Source: JANQPX01 sp965204405
GTDB taxonomy: Bacteria; Pseudomonadota; Alphaproteobacteria; Geminicoccales; Geminicoccaceae
Reading direction: 5' to 3'
Assembly: GCA_965204405.1 (NCBI GenBank)
Contig: CBDBEN010000005.1
Location: forward strand, 248,001-312,000
Length of the DNA: 64,000 nt
Below, piece by piece: positions 33,127 to 42,197 of this stretch. The notes below the pieces were generated by a model. That model did not search any database. It was not told the DNA's origin and saw only the letters and a list, made by a program, of their open reading frames with translations. Made by a program: the position numbers and the translations under genes. Each line of letters opens with the position of its first letter. The first letter of the stretch is position 1.

Positions 33127-34335
33127 TCATCGTGTTTGGCCGGCGCTATTGCGCGAAAGTGCGTCGATCGCGACGGCAAGCAGCAAAATCCCACCAGAGA
33201 ACATGAGCTTGTCGGCGGCGGACGCACCGGAGAGATCGAGGCCGTTGCCGAGCGAGCCGATCACCAGAGCACCGAGAATGGCGTTCCAGACGGAGCCGCG
33301 TCCGCCGAAAAGGGAGGTGCCGCCGATAACGGCAGCGCCGATCGCTTCCAGCAGCAGCGGGCCGCCGGCAAAGGCGTTGAAGGAAACGGAGGCATAGCGG
33401 GAAGCACCGACGATGCCGCCGATCGCCGCCATCAGCCCGACGATGCCGAACGCCGCGACGCGAATGCGCTTCACGTCCATGCCCACGCGCCTGGCACTCT
33501 CGGCATTGCCGCCGACGGCAAAGAGCGAGCGCCCGAACGGTGTCGAGGTCGTGATGAAACCGAGAAGCGCCGTCAAGCCCATCAGGAGCACCACCAGGAT
33601 CGGAACCCCTCGATAGCTGTTCAGCGTCGCCACGGCGGCAAGCAGCAACAGTCCAAAGAAAGCGATCTGCCCCCAAAGGGCGGTAGCGCTTTCCAGTTCG
33701 AGGCCACGTTCCCGGCGCTGGCGCTGGCGCTTCAATAGAATGGCGGCGAAGCCAATCAGGCAGAGTGCTGCCAGCAGCCAGCCGAGCGTCGGTGGCAAGG
33801 TCACGGTGGTGAGGCCCCGGACGATGGGATCGCGCATGTTGATGGCGCCCTGGATGCCCAGAATTTTCAGCATCAACCCCTGAAAACCGAGGAGGCCGGC
33901 AAGCGTTACGACGAAGGATGGGATGCCGATATAGGCGACAAGGAGCCCTTGAGCCGTGCCCATGACGATGCCGAGGATCATGGCGATGATGCAGGCGACC
34001 CAGCCGGGCACACCGGCGACGATCAGTACAGCGAGCAGGGCCGCGCAGACGCCGGCGGTGGCGGCGGCCGACAGATCGATATCCCCAAGCAGCAGCACAA
34101 TGGTGATGCCGACGGCAAGCGTGCCGACCACGGCCGATTGCATGAACAGGAAGTAGAAGTTGCGCGGGCTCAAAAACGCCGGCTGCGTCAGCCCGAAATA
34201 GATCCAGATGGCGACCAGGGCCAGCAGCACCGGTGCGAACGAGCCGAACGTCGTCTCGCGAAGCTGCCGAAAACGACCAGCGAGCGTAGGCTTACTTGAA
34301 TTGGGTTCGGCCAGCATCGTCGTTTCAGCTTGCAT
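33127..34335 (-). CDS. Sugar ABC transporter permease (XylH/RbsC type)
   Basis: A membrane protein of about 402 residues with ten or so helices. Family features include GDIDLSAAATAGVCAAL (the conserved IDLS motif), IGIPSFVVTLAGLLGFQGLM and FGRSLFAVGGNAESARRVGMDV, then EAIGAAVIGGTSLFGGRGSV. Length is that of XylH-like permeases. The start is uncertain: ATG 34335 overlaps the end of the ATPase gene by a few bases; upstream ATG 34347 and downstream ATG 34320 are alternatives. It is the channel of the importer encoded with the two genes upstream. Confidence 0.88.
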   Translation of the reverse strand: MQAETTMLAEPNSSKPTLAGRFRQLRETTFGSFAPVLLALVAIWIYFGLTQPAFLSPRNFYFLFMQSAVVGTLAVGITIVLLLGDIDLSAAATAGVCAALLAVLIVAGVPGWVACIIAMILGIVMGTAQGLLVAYIGIPSFVVTLAGLLGFQGLMLKILGIQGAINMRDPIVRGLTTVTLPPTLGWLLAALCLIGFAAILLKRQRQRRERGLELESATALWGQIAFFGLLLLAAVATLNSYRGVPILVVLLMGLTALLGFITTSTPFGRSLFAVGGNAESARRVGMDVKRIRVAAFGIVGLMAAIGGIVGASRYASVSFNAFAGGPLLLEAIGAAVIGGTSLFGGRGSVWNAILGALVIGSLGNGLDLSGASAADKLMFSGGILLLAVAIDALSRNSAGQTR

Positions 34336-35137
34336 GGCGCGTTGCATCGTCAAGGCCGGTGGTTATCGCCACGACGATCTCATCGGGCGTGGTTTCTTCA
34401 GCCCGGAATGTGGCGACATTCCCGCCAAGGCGCATCACGCAGATGCGGTCGGCAACCTCGAAGACGTCCTTCAGATTGTGCGAGATATAGACGACGGCGT
34501 GATCAGTCTCGCGCAGGCGCTTCACCAGGTCGAGCACCTGACGGGTCTGGGCGACACCGAGAGCAGCGGTCGGTTCATCCAGCAGCACGACCGAGCTTTC
34601 CGCTCCCACCGCGCGCGCGATCGCGATCGCCTGACGCTGGCCGCCGGAAAGGCCGCCGACCTTGGCGCGCACGGAATTCAATGTGCGCACTTGTAACCGC
34701 TCGATGGCGGCCATCGCTTTTTCCTCCATGGCGAGATCGTCGATTGGCCGGAGAAAGCGGGGGAGGAACGACCAGCCCTCGGCGACAGGCTCCGCACCGA
34801 GCGAGAGGTTGGCCGAAACGTCGAGGTTTTCGCAAAGCGCCAGATCCTGATAAACGATCTGGATGCCGAGATCGGCAGCATCGTGAGGTGTCGCGATGGT
34901 GACCTGTTTGCCTTCCAGCTGGAAGCTGGCTTCGTCGGCGACGAGGGATCCTGCGAGCACCTTCATCAGAGTCGATTTGCCGGCACCATTATCGCCGACC
35001 AGCGCCATGACCTCGCCGCGCGCCACCTCGAAATCGATGCCGCGCAACGCCTCGACACCACCGAAACGCTTTCGTACGCCGGTGGCGCGAAGATGGGCCG
35101 GCGGGGCATCGCGCCCCGCCTGGACGCCCTTAGTCAT
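34325..35137 (-). CDS. Sugar ABC transporter ATP-binding protein
   Basis: A protein of about 270 residues with a single ATPase domain, in contrast to the doubled ATPases (RbsA, XylG) of most sugar importers of this family. Walker A is GDNGAGKSTLM, the signature is VGGLSGGQRQAIAIARAV and Walker B is VVLLDEPTAALG; the switch histidine is in YISHNL. ATG 35137 is used; a TTG three codons upstream overlaps the receptor gene. Single-domain forms are common in rhizobial sugar importers of the frcA type. Confidence 0.9.
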   Translation of the reverse strand: MTKGVQAGRDAPPAHLRATGVRKRFGGVEALRGIDFEVARGEVMALVGDNGAGKSTLMKVLAGSLVADEASFQLEGKQVTIATPHDAADLGIQIVYQDLALCENLDVSANLSLGAEPVAEGWSFLPRFLRPIDDLAMEEKAMAAIERLQVRTLNSVRAKVGGLSGGQRQAIAIARAVGAESSVVLLDEPTAALGVAQTRQVLDLVKRLRETDHAVVYISHNLKDVFEVADRICVMRLGGNVATFRAEETTPDEIVVAITTGLDDATRHAS

Positions 35138-35142
35138 GGTGC

Positions 35143-36219
35143 TCAATTGGCGCAGAAGCTGGTCTCGGAAGCTGGACCTTCGCAGACCATCTCCTTGGTG
35201 ATCGAGGTGTCGTTCTCGATCACATAGGCGACGCCCGCCTCACCGACCGCCGAGTAGGAGGCGACCGCGACGAAGTTGACGTCGGCACCCACGCCGTTCT
35301 TGACGGTATCCGGCGCCAGGTCCTTCCACTCCTCGCCGGCGACCAGCTTCGCCGTCACCTCGGCGGTCGCTGCCGCCATGTCGGCCAGCGGACGCCAGCC
35401 GCTCTGGGTCTGCTCGCCAAGAAGGATGAGCTGCAACGCCTGCACGGTGCAATCGAGACCGGATACCGGGACGGTGCCGGCCATGTCCTGCTCGGCCAGC
35501 GACGCGATCGCGGCACCGGCATTGCCGTCATTGGACGAGACGACGCCCTGGACATTGTTGTCGAGCTGGGTCAGCGCCTGATCCATAGAGCGGCGCGCGA
35601 TCGCCGGATCCCAGCCCTGAGTCCAGTTCTCATAGCCGAGAACGCGCTTGCCTGAATCGAACAGCGGCTGCAGTGCCCTGAGCTGGCCATTGTGGATCAC
35701 CGCGGCGTTCGGATCGGTAGGCGAGCCCTTCAGTAGCACCAGCGTGTCGCCGTCCTTGGTGTTGTCGATCACATGCTGCGCCTGATCGAAGCCCATGCCT
35801 TCGAGGTCGGCCTGGACCCAGAACGTGGTGTGCTCGGAATTGATCATGCGGTCATAGGCGATGGTCGGCACGCCGGCCTCGGCGGCGCTCTCGGCGATGA
35901 TCGCGGAGCTCTCACCGTCGATCGGAATGACCACCAGCACCTTCGCACCCTGGGTCAGCGCCTGCTCCGCCTGGCGCTGCTGGGTGGCGGTGTCGTTATT
36001 GGCGTTGAACACTTCGACTTTTACGTCGGGCGCAATTTCCGCCATGCTGTCGACGAAAAATTTCGCGTCCTGGCTTTCCCAGCGCGGGTTGACGTTTTCC
36101 GGCAAGAGCAACGCCACCATGTCTTCAGCCGAGGCGGGCGAAGCACCTGCCGCAGCGAACGCCATGAGCACAGCCCCGGCACTGGCCTGGAGCAGTTGTC
36201 GTTTGGTCGTCTTGAGCAT
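35143..36219 (-). CDS. Sugar ABC transporter substrate-binding protein (XylF-like)
   Basis: A 358-residue periplasmic receptor with a signal peptide ending SPASA (about residue 31). The start MLKTTKRQLLQASAGAVLMA contains no twin arginine, so export is by Sec. Family parts include LLLPENVNPRWESQDAKFF, IPIDGESSAIIAESAAEAGVPTIAYDR and VVSSNDGNAGAAIASL, as in xylose/ribose-binding proteins. ATG 36219 follows a GGAGG site. It is the first transport gene after the GntR regulator gene and defines the imported sugar, which cannot be named from sequence. Confidence 0.9.
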   Translation of the reverse strand: MLKTTKRQLLQASAGAVLMAFAAAGASPASAEDMVALLLPENVNPRWESQDAKFFVDSMAEIAPDVKVEVFNANNDTATQQRQAEQALTQGAKVLVVIPIDGESSAIIAESAAEAGVPTIAYDRMINSEHTTFWVQADLEGMGFDQAQHVIDNTKDGDTLVLLKGSPTDPNAAVIHNGQLRALQPLFDSGKRVLGYENWTQGWDPAIARRSMDQALTQLDNNVQGVVSSNDGNAGAAIASLAEQDMAGTVPVSGLDCTVQALQLILLGEQTQSGWRPLADMAAATAEVTAKLVAGEEWKDLAPDTVKNGVGADVNFVAVASYSAVGEAGVAYVIENDTSITKEMVCEGPASETSFCAN

Positions 36220-36258
36220 GTTAACCTCCATGATTGCTCGGTTTATTGCCACGTCTTT

Positions 36259-36990
36259 TCATTGGATCACCGTCGCCAGCCGGCGATTGGCGTCGGCCAG
36301 CAGCTTTTCCATCTGGTCCTCGGCCTTTTGTCCGTTGCGCCCGATGATCTGATCGGTCACAGCGCGATGAAACGGTATCGATTTTTCATTCTCGCGCGGA
36401 TCGGCGTTGGTAAGGCGGATAGACGCCAACAAGGCGGAATAGATCACGCCCTCCATCGACAGCAAGAGTTCGTTATTGGCCGCCCGCAGGATCGCGCGGT
36501 GAAAGAGCGCGTCCGCCAGGACAAAGTCCTCGATCGCCCCCTTTTCCTGTTCCATGCGCGCCTGCGCTTCGGCGATCAGCGCGTGACCTTCTTCCGTGCC
36601 GCGCTCGGCCGCCCAGCGCGCCGCCTTGGGCTCAATCACCAGGCGCACATCCATCAGCTGCCTTAGAAAGTCAGCGCTCGGCGGCGCCGATTGATGCCAG
36701 GCGAGCACGTCGTCGTCCAGGAGTCCCCAGCGCACCCGTTCCCGCACCCTGGTCCCGATCCCCCGGCGAACCTCCAAAAGCCCCTTGCCTACCAGAATCT
36801 TGACCGCATCCCGGATGACAGACCGGCTCACCTGATAGCGATCGGCCAGCGCGCCTTCATCCTCCAAAAGCCCGCCGATCTGGTAACTGCCCGCAACGAC
36901 CCGACGCCCGATTTCCCGCGCAATCTGAGTCGCAAGGCTGGGCGCGAGGCCGGAGGTTTCCTTCAGATCATAATAGAGCATCTCGGTCAT
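36259..36990 (-). CDS. GntR-family (FadR/FCD type) transcriptional regulator
   Basis: A 243-residue regulator. The winged helix is LATQIAREIGRRVVAGSYQIG with DEGALADRYQVSRSVIRDAVKIL, and the C-terminal FCD domain contains DVRLVIEPKAARWAAERGT and DALFHRAILRAANNELL, with acids and histidines for metal and ligand binding. It is the first gene of the sugar operon and most likely represses it until a sugar-acid ligand binds. A perfect dyad lies 12 bp before its start codon. Confidence 0.9.
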   Translation of the reverse strand: MTEMLYYDLKETSGLAPSLATQIAREIGRRVVAGSYQIGGLLEDEGALADRYQVSRSVIRDAVKILVGKGLLEVRRGIGTRVRERVRWGLLDDDVLAWHQSAPPSADFLRQLMDVRLVIEPKAARWAAERGTEEGHALIAEAQARMEQEKGAIEDFVLADALFHRAILRAANNELLLSMEGVIYSALLASIRLTNADPRENEKSIPFHRAVTDQIIGRNGQKAEDQMEKLLADANRRLATVIQ

Positions 36991-37001
36991 AAGATAATAT
37001 T

Positions 37002-37016
37002 AAACATATGATGTTT
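37002..37016. promoter_or_regulatory. Probable GntR operator
   Basis: AAACAT (37002-37007) and ATGTTT (37011-37016) form a perfect dyad around ATG in an AT-rich stretch just upstream of the GntR gene. Half-sites and position fit an autoregulatory operator for the sugar operon. Confidence 0.5.
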
Positions 37017-37150
37017 GGCCGGTCAACGGTTTGGTGCCAGAGCAGTCAATGGCGTATACGTCGGGGCCGGATTCGCCCCAGACCTGCCCGAAAAGCGCAT
37101 CGGACCCGCTACTCCCTGCTCTTGCCGGGTGGCTTTCGCGCGGTGTGGGC

Positions 37151-37320
37151 CTAACCCAGAGCGGTGCCCAGGGGGGCTTCTTTGAATGAGATCACCCGGT
37201 CGTTGGTGCTCATCATCCCGTCGATCCGGTCCGTGTCGATGCTGGAGAGGGTGAAATCCATGACATTGAAATTAGCCCGGATGTTCTTGTGTTTGGTGGA
37301 CATAGTGATGATCGGCCTGC
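37151..37320 (-). pseudogene. C-terminal remnant of an aldo/keto reductase
   Basis: The minus frame ending at the stop 37151-37153 reads STKHKNIRANFNVMDFTLSS and IDTDRIDGMMSTNDRVIS, like the last part of aldo/keto reductases (NIxENFxVFDFxLSxED). The barrel and catalytic residues are missing. It lies upstream of the sugar operon and downstream of the caspase-like frame, in a stretch of decayed genes. Confidence 0.6.
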
Positions 37321-37403
37321 ACAACTGAGCAATAGAGCGGAAGTCGATTAACTCGGTCTATGCTCTCGCGTCCACGACTCACACTTCTAACCTAGCAAGT
37401 CGC

Positions 37404-38555
37404 TCACGTATCTCGCTCAGCTTCTTGCATGAGGCGTCGGGATTCCTCGACCCAACTGGGCTTAGCATTACCCTTGATCTTGATAGTATTCTCCTGGATC
37501 CAGCGGAGATTGGCTGGCGTCCAATTGGCGATCTGCCAAAAGTGGAAAATTCCTAGCTCGTGAAGCTCGACTAGACGGTCGGGCCCGACACCCTTGATAA
37601 GCAAAAGGTTGTCAATCGGGCCCTGCGGATGCGTTAGGGGCTCGGGCTCAGCAGACTCAACCGCCAGCTTACCTTTAAATGCCTAGGTTGATGAGGCCAT
37701 CTCGGGAGAAACTGGGGGCAGCAGAGAGACATTCTGTTTGCCGGGAACACGGAACCAATACTCGCCCTGCTCATGTTCCGGCATGACACCCCATCTCGGG
37801 GTGTGATCCCAATTGCTCGCAGCCGGAAGTAGATAACTGGCAAGTTCCGTCATGGTGACATAGCTGTCTTCATTGAGGTCGCCTTTGCCGTTCAGCGCCT
37901 CCATGAGTTAGCCTGTAAAATAGCTATAGCCGTGGGGACCGCCCGCTAGCACCTGTTCATGTTTCCCGCCTGCCGTCAGAAATTGGCGAGCCCGATTGGC
38001 GGATACCTTTTCGATATAGCGCGGATGGGTCTTCGCTTGAGGCTCACCAGCCTTTCTGCCGATGCTGCCACCATAGCAGGAATCAAAGATAAACAGCTGA
38101 TGGCGGGCTTTCAGCATTTGCTCCGACAGCTCCCGCATCTCCGCCATGGAGATCCAGGACGGGAAATTATCTGTGCCATCATAGGGAATAATGTGGCCAT
38201 AATCGCGCCATCCGACTTCCCGTGTTTCGCCGTGGCCGGAGAAGAAAACCATGACGCGATCGCGGCCTGTCAGTTTTGGAGCGATCTCCCCGCCTAATGC
38301 CCAAAGGATGTTTTCTCGTGTCGCCTCTTCGCCGTAGAGCGTGGTGATCTCATAGCCTTGGGTTTCGAGAAACGCTTCGATCGCCCTTGCATCCTTTTTG
38401 CCGTAGCCCAGCGATGGCCAGGCTTGGTTTGCATAGTCATCGATACCGACGACCAGCGCGTAGCTCTTGCCAAAGAGATTGCTCGCCGCTTGCACGGGAC
38501 AAGCCAGGCAAACGAGACTGATCAGGAGTAAAACCGTTGAACGCAGGCGAATCAT
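37404..38555 (-). pseudogene. Caspase-domain (peptidase C14) protein with C-terminal helix-hairpin-helix domain, interrupted by two in-frame stops
   Basis: One reading frame of 384 codons runs from ATG 38555 to TGA 37404, broken only by TAA at 37908-37910 and TAG at 37683-37685; I see no frameshift. The first part has a signal peptide (about 1-23) and a caspase domain with the histidine H108 in FFSGHGE and the cysteine C160 in FDSCYGG. After the first stop the domain continues (LMEALNGKGDLNEDSYVTMT), and after the second follows a helix-hairpin-helix-like domain (NLLLIKGVGPDRLVELHELG). Either the gene decayed recently, or only the first 215 residues are made. The TPR-like gene upstream shares its strand. 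Confidence 0.72.
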
Positions 38556-38636
38556 CTCGAAATGTGATTTCTATTGAGCTGGCGGAGCAGTAGCGCAGGC
38601 GCTGGTATTCGCCTCAGCGAGTTCGAGGAGCCTGCG

Positions 38637-39017
38637 CTACTCGAAGTCCTGATCGAGTTCTAACCCTTTCAAAATGTCCAGCGCTTCTGGCAATCGGCAC
38701 TTCTCGATCAGGATCGTCGCATAGGTGTTCACGTAGTCCGGATCCCGCGAACGCAGGCGAGCGGCGATAAAGGCCAAGGGTTCGGCAGCATCGAACCGAT
38801 CTTCGTCGATCAAAATCTTGGCCACACCGTTCATGGGCTCGGCGGCGTTGATCAGAGGGATTTGCTTGAGATTGAGCGCATCCATGTAGAGCAGTTTTGC
38901 GTTTGCCTTGTCGTCTCTAGCCAGGTGGCTATTGGCATTGTTCATGAATTGCTCAAATTTCACGATGTCTGTGCTCTTGTAAGGTGCCGAAGTCTGGTCA
39001 CTACGAAGAAAATTCAT
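38637..39017 (-). CDS. TPR-like small protein upstream of the caspase frame
   Basis: A 126-residue protein from ATG 39017, behind AGGTGAGG. Helical repeats resembling TPRs are seen: ANSHLARDDKANAKLLYMDAL, GVAKILIDEDRFDAAEPLAF and TYATILIEKCRLPEALDILK. There is no signal peptide. It ends 81 bp before the caspase frame and is probably co-transcribed with it; caspase and TPR proteins often occur together. I do not recognise a specific family. Confidence 0.55.
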   Translation of the reverse strand: MNFLRSDQTSAPYKSTDIVKFEQFMNNANSHLARDDKANAKLLYMDALNLKQIPLINAAEPMNGVAKILIDEDRFDAAEPLAFIAARLRSRDPDYVNTYATILIEKCRLPEALDILKGLELDQDFE

Positions 39018-39042
39018 AGCCTCACCTATCATTCCCAAAAGC

Positions 39043-39389
39043 CAGCGCTGCGATATCCTGAAATCCTTATGCAGACGTATGATGCCGTCGTCACAGCATT
39101 CGGTCATGAACCAAACCAACATCTACGGGAGACGTTCGGGCGTATTCCTGATAAGTATCTTGCCTTTCCCGACAGCATCGGCGCTCTAAACACGCTCAGA
39201 TCAAATGGCTTCGTGCGGGGCGTGCTGAGCAAAGGGGCAGATATCGTTCCCGCAAAGGCTCTGGGTCTAAGCTGTGTCTGGGTTAACAGACCAGGGCATG
39301 TCTTTGGACATAGAGGCCGAGGAGCCGAAACAGCGACACCGGATGGCGAGATCAACAGCCTTGCAGACTTGATCTCTTTGCTGACGTAA
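39043..39389 (+). pseudogene. Remnant of a haloacid-dehalogenase-type hydrolase
   Basis: The frame reads YPEILMQTYDAVVTAFGHEP, then FPDSIGALNTLRSNGFVRGV and IVPAKALGLSCVWVNRPGHVFG. These are parts of type II haloacid dehalogenases, but the N-terminal nucleophile and a middle segment (with the conserved lysine) are missing; the two halves have been joined by a deletion. It overlaps the start of the TPR-like gene on the other strand. Confidence 0.6.
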
Positions 39390-39856
39390 AAAGCTATAGG
39401 CAGTTGAAGATCATCATCTACACGACGAAGACGCGAGAGATTGCGCACCTAGTAGGTTCGCCGCTCGGTATCTCGGATCGATCGATATCATAGATTTTGT
39501 CGGAAGTTACAGACCATTCTCTTCGCACTGAGCGATTTCTATAAATGCCAAATCGCAATCATCGGGACGAGATGTCTTCAAACCGGCTTGTTCCCCAATC
39601 GGTAGCTCCTGGCAGATTATGTTCTCTAATTCGGGTGTTTGGGTCAAGCGTCTTGGTGTTTTGCTCCAGCCGGGTCCAGGGTTCTCTCCGCGGTAGGGGC
39701 TATGCCCTCCGCATGATGGCGTTGGGTAACGTTGGTGGATCAATGTTGAAAACGCAGTGCTTTACGGAAGCCATGCACAAAATCTGACGACCTCACCATC
39801 GCCATCGTCCCGGTTGGGACATGGTTCCCGCTTGCGGCGGGATCTCTTCGCTCTCC
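39390..39856. other. Stretch between HAD remnant and IS110 element
   Basis: No gene that I can support. A minus frame at 39507-39743 has a protein-like end (PELENIICQELPIGEQAGLK) but no start or family and may be another remnant. The last 70 bases probably belong to the IS110 end. Confidence 0.4.
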
Positions 39857-40894
39857 TCAGGCTGCCGTGGTCGCTGTGATGGACCACTGAAAGTCGGTCT
39901 TCTCCAGCCAGATACGATGCAAGACAATGGCGAGCTTGCGCGCAACGGCGACCTTGGCTTTGCTTAAGCCGATGCGCTTCCATAGCTTGATGCCCCATGC
40001 TTTTAAGCTCGACCAGGATCGTGTCCGGCACAAAAGAACGCCGGCCGCTTCAAAGAGATAGCCTCTCAGCATCTTGTCGCCCCGTTTGGAGATCCGCCCG
40101 GTCCAATCGACCTCGCCCGACACATGGCGTCTGGTGGTTAGCCCAAGATAGGCGCCGGCACTACGTGATCGCTGAAAGCGTGTAGGATCATCAATCGTCG
40201 CCCGATAGGCCAAGGCGGTGATCGGACCGACACCAGGTGTCGTCATTAGGGACCGCGTAATCTCACCTTGCCTGGCTAGTCGCCCAACACGACGTTCCAT
40301 ACTGACGAGCTCTCGGCGTATAGCAGCGCGTGCTGAGAGCAAAGGCAAAATCACGGCGTCGACATAGGGCTTGCCATCGATAAGATCGTGAACCCGCGAT
40401 GTGAAAACGTTGCCTCCGGCCTTGCCAATCACTAAGCCAATATTCTTCAGCAGACCACGGATCTGGTTCTCAAGATCGCGTCGCATTTTGATCAACAAGG
40501 CTCGGCTGCAAAGGAGCGACCTGATGGCGTGGCTCTCGGCACTCTTGACCCGAACCTCTTTGTACCAACCACACTGCATAATCCGGGCAAGGCCAACCGC
40601 ATCTTGGCGATCGCTCTTGTTGATCTGCATCGACAGTGCCGCTTTGGCATGCCGAGCATCAATACAGATAATGGGCAAGCCGAGTTGATGCAGGTCGGTC
40701 CAGAGCCAGGTCGACGTTGGACCGGTCTCCAGGCCAATGCGAGCAGCGTTTGGCGCCTTCTCGCGTATGAACGTTGCTATGGCTTCCGGCTCCGACCCAA
40801 CTTTACCCTCGCAGATCACGTCACCATCTCGATCGACCACACAGATCGACGTCTGCTTCAGGGATACATCGAGACCAACATACTGTTCCTTCAT
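39857..40894 (-). CDS. IS110-family transposase, copy 1 (intact)
   Basis: A 345-residue DEDD transposase. The RuvC-like N-terminal domain begins YVGLDVSLKQTSICVVD, with GLETGPTSTWL and KSDRQDAVGLARI; the C-terminal Tnp20 domain has LMTTPGVGPITALAYRATI and RSRSAGAYLGLTTRRHVSGE. It is full length with no stops and may be active. IS110 elements have no or short terminal repeats, so the element ends are not defined here; they lie near 39.8 and 40.95 kb. Confidence 0.92.
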   Translation of the reverse strand: MKEQYVGLDVSLKQTSICVVDRDGDVICEGKVGSEPEAIATFIREKAPNAARIGLETGPTSTWLWTDLHQLGLPIICIDARHAKAALSMQINKSDRQDAVGLARIMQCGWYKEVRVKSAESHAIRSLLCSRALLIKMRRDLENQIRGLLKNIGLVIGKAGGNVFTSRVHDLIDGKPYVDAVILPLLSARAAIRRELVSMERRVGRLARQGEITRSLMTTPGVGPITALAYRATIDDPTRFQRSRSAGAYLGLTTRRHVSGEVDWTGRISKRGDKMLRGYLFEAAGVLLCRTRSWSSLKAWGIKLWKRIGLSKAKVAVARKLAIVLHRIWLEKTDFQWSITATTAA

Positions 40895-40958
40895 CGAGGC
40901 TCTCCAAATAGTATTCAAAGATTGGAAAGCTTGGCACCTCATTCCCGAATTACGCCAT

Positions 40959-41901
40959 GTTGATTTAGTCGGTTATTGTCTCGGTATCCGTTCCGAACGA
41001 AGGTTATGCGAGGAGGTTCATCTGAACCTCGCCTATCGGTTTTTTTTGTGGTCTTGGTCTGGACGGGAAAGTGCCAGATCATTCGACGTTTTCGCGCAAC
41101 CGCCATGGCCGTTTTCGTGAGAGTGATCTTCTCCGGCGTGTGTTCGAGAGTGTGGTGCAGCGCTGTATCGACGAAGGACTTGTGGGCGGCGAAGGCTTTG
41201 CCGTCCACGCCAGCTTGATCCAGGCCGATGCCAACAAGCGGCGCTCCATTCCGAGCGATGAATGGGATCCAGCGGATCTTCCTCCGGATGCGCTGCAGGC
41301 GGTGAAGGATTACCTCTCGACACTCGACGATGCCGCCTTTGGCGCGGCAAGCGAGGTGACACCGAAGTTCATTTCGCCCTCCGATCCTGCTGCTCAGTGG
41401 ACCGGCGCCCTGCGGGCCCCCGCATTCTTCGCTTATGCGACTAACTATCTGATCGACACCGACATTGCGCTTGGGCTGGCCGGCGGCAAGCGCCAGACAG
41501 GGCCATTATCGTGGATGTCGAGGCGTCTCGTGCCATCCGCCAGGCTGAGGTCGGCGCTGCCCGGACCATGATCGAGCGAGGGATGGATCGCTTTGACCTC
41601 TACCCCGAGCATCGCGCTGGCGACAGCGCTTATGGTGCATCCGAGATGGTCGGTTGCGATTACGAGGGCCTTGCGGCGCCAGTGATGAATTCCTCCTTGC
41701 CCCCAACCGCCGAGAACCTTCGAAAACTCGCCAAGCTCAGACCGAAACTCGAACCAACTGCAGCTTTGGCGTAACAAGAAAGGAGACATGAGCGATCATC
41801 GACACTGAGAAGTAACAAACCGGGCAACAGCCCGGCACCAACACCTCGACTTCACCCCACGTCGGGCGAAGGTCACTCAAGAACAAACGACTAAATCAAC
41901 A
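40959..41901 (+). mobile_element. Internally deleted IS1182/IS5-like element with 14-bp terminal repeats
   Basis: TGTTGATTTAGTCG (40959-40972) and its exact complement at 41888-41901 mark both ends. In between, plus-strand frames give pieces of an IS1182-type transposase: GYCLGIRSERRLCEEVHLNL, DHSTFSRNRHGRFRESDLLR, GFAVHASLIQADANKRRSIP and, in another frame, QAEVGAARTMIERGMDRFDL, then the tail TAENLRKLAKL. The region between the second and last catalytic acids is largely deleted and there are at least two frameshifts, so it is a defective copy of about 940 bp. Confidence 0.75.
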
Positions 41902-42022
41902 AAATCGGCACTAAAGTGCTTAGTGTGGAGGCGGAGAGCTCTACGGCCGAGAATGAACATGCCGGCGGCAGGTTAGATGCTCTGTATCGGCCAGCCTCAT
42001 CGAGAGGAGTGCGCATACCCCC

Positions 42023-42141
42023 AAGAATTGATCTTATAAAGTCACCAGCCTGCCTGCTCTCCCTCTCAAACACCCGATATGGTCGGAATTTTGCGGGTGG
42101 TTGGGAGGGGCGGCGGATTCTGTTCGATCAGAAAGTGCTCT
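42023..42141. repeat. MITE-like palindromic repeat, copy 1
   Basis: This stretch shares with 60683-60809 the outer motif CTTATRAAGTCACC on the left and GATCRGAAARTGCTCT on the right, and a GC-rich hairpin (CACCCG... CGGGTGGTTGGGAGGGG). Its hairpin loop is in the opposite orientation to that of copy 2. There is no coding capacity. Confidence 0.65.
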
Positions 42142-42197
42142 CTATTTCTCGGTACTTTCTGCCGCTGTGGTGGGAAACGAATGATATGGCCACACCG

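Noticed and set aside
39781..40958. IS110 copy 1 nested inside the IS1182/IS5-like element
   Set aside because: Both ends of the IS1182/IS5-like element lie to the right of the IS110 gene (40959 and 41901), so the elements are neighbours and not nested.
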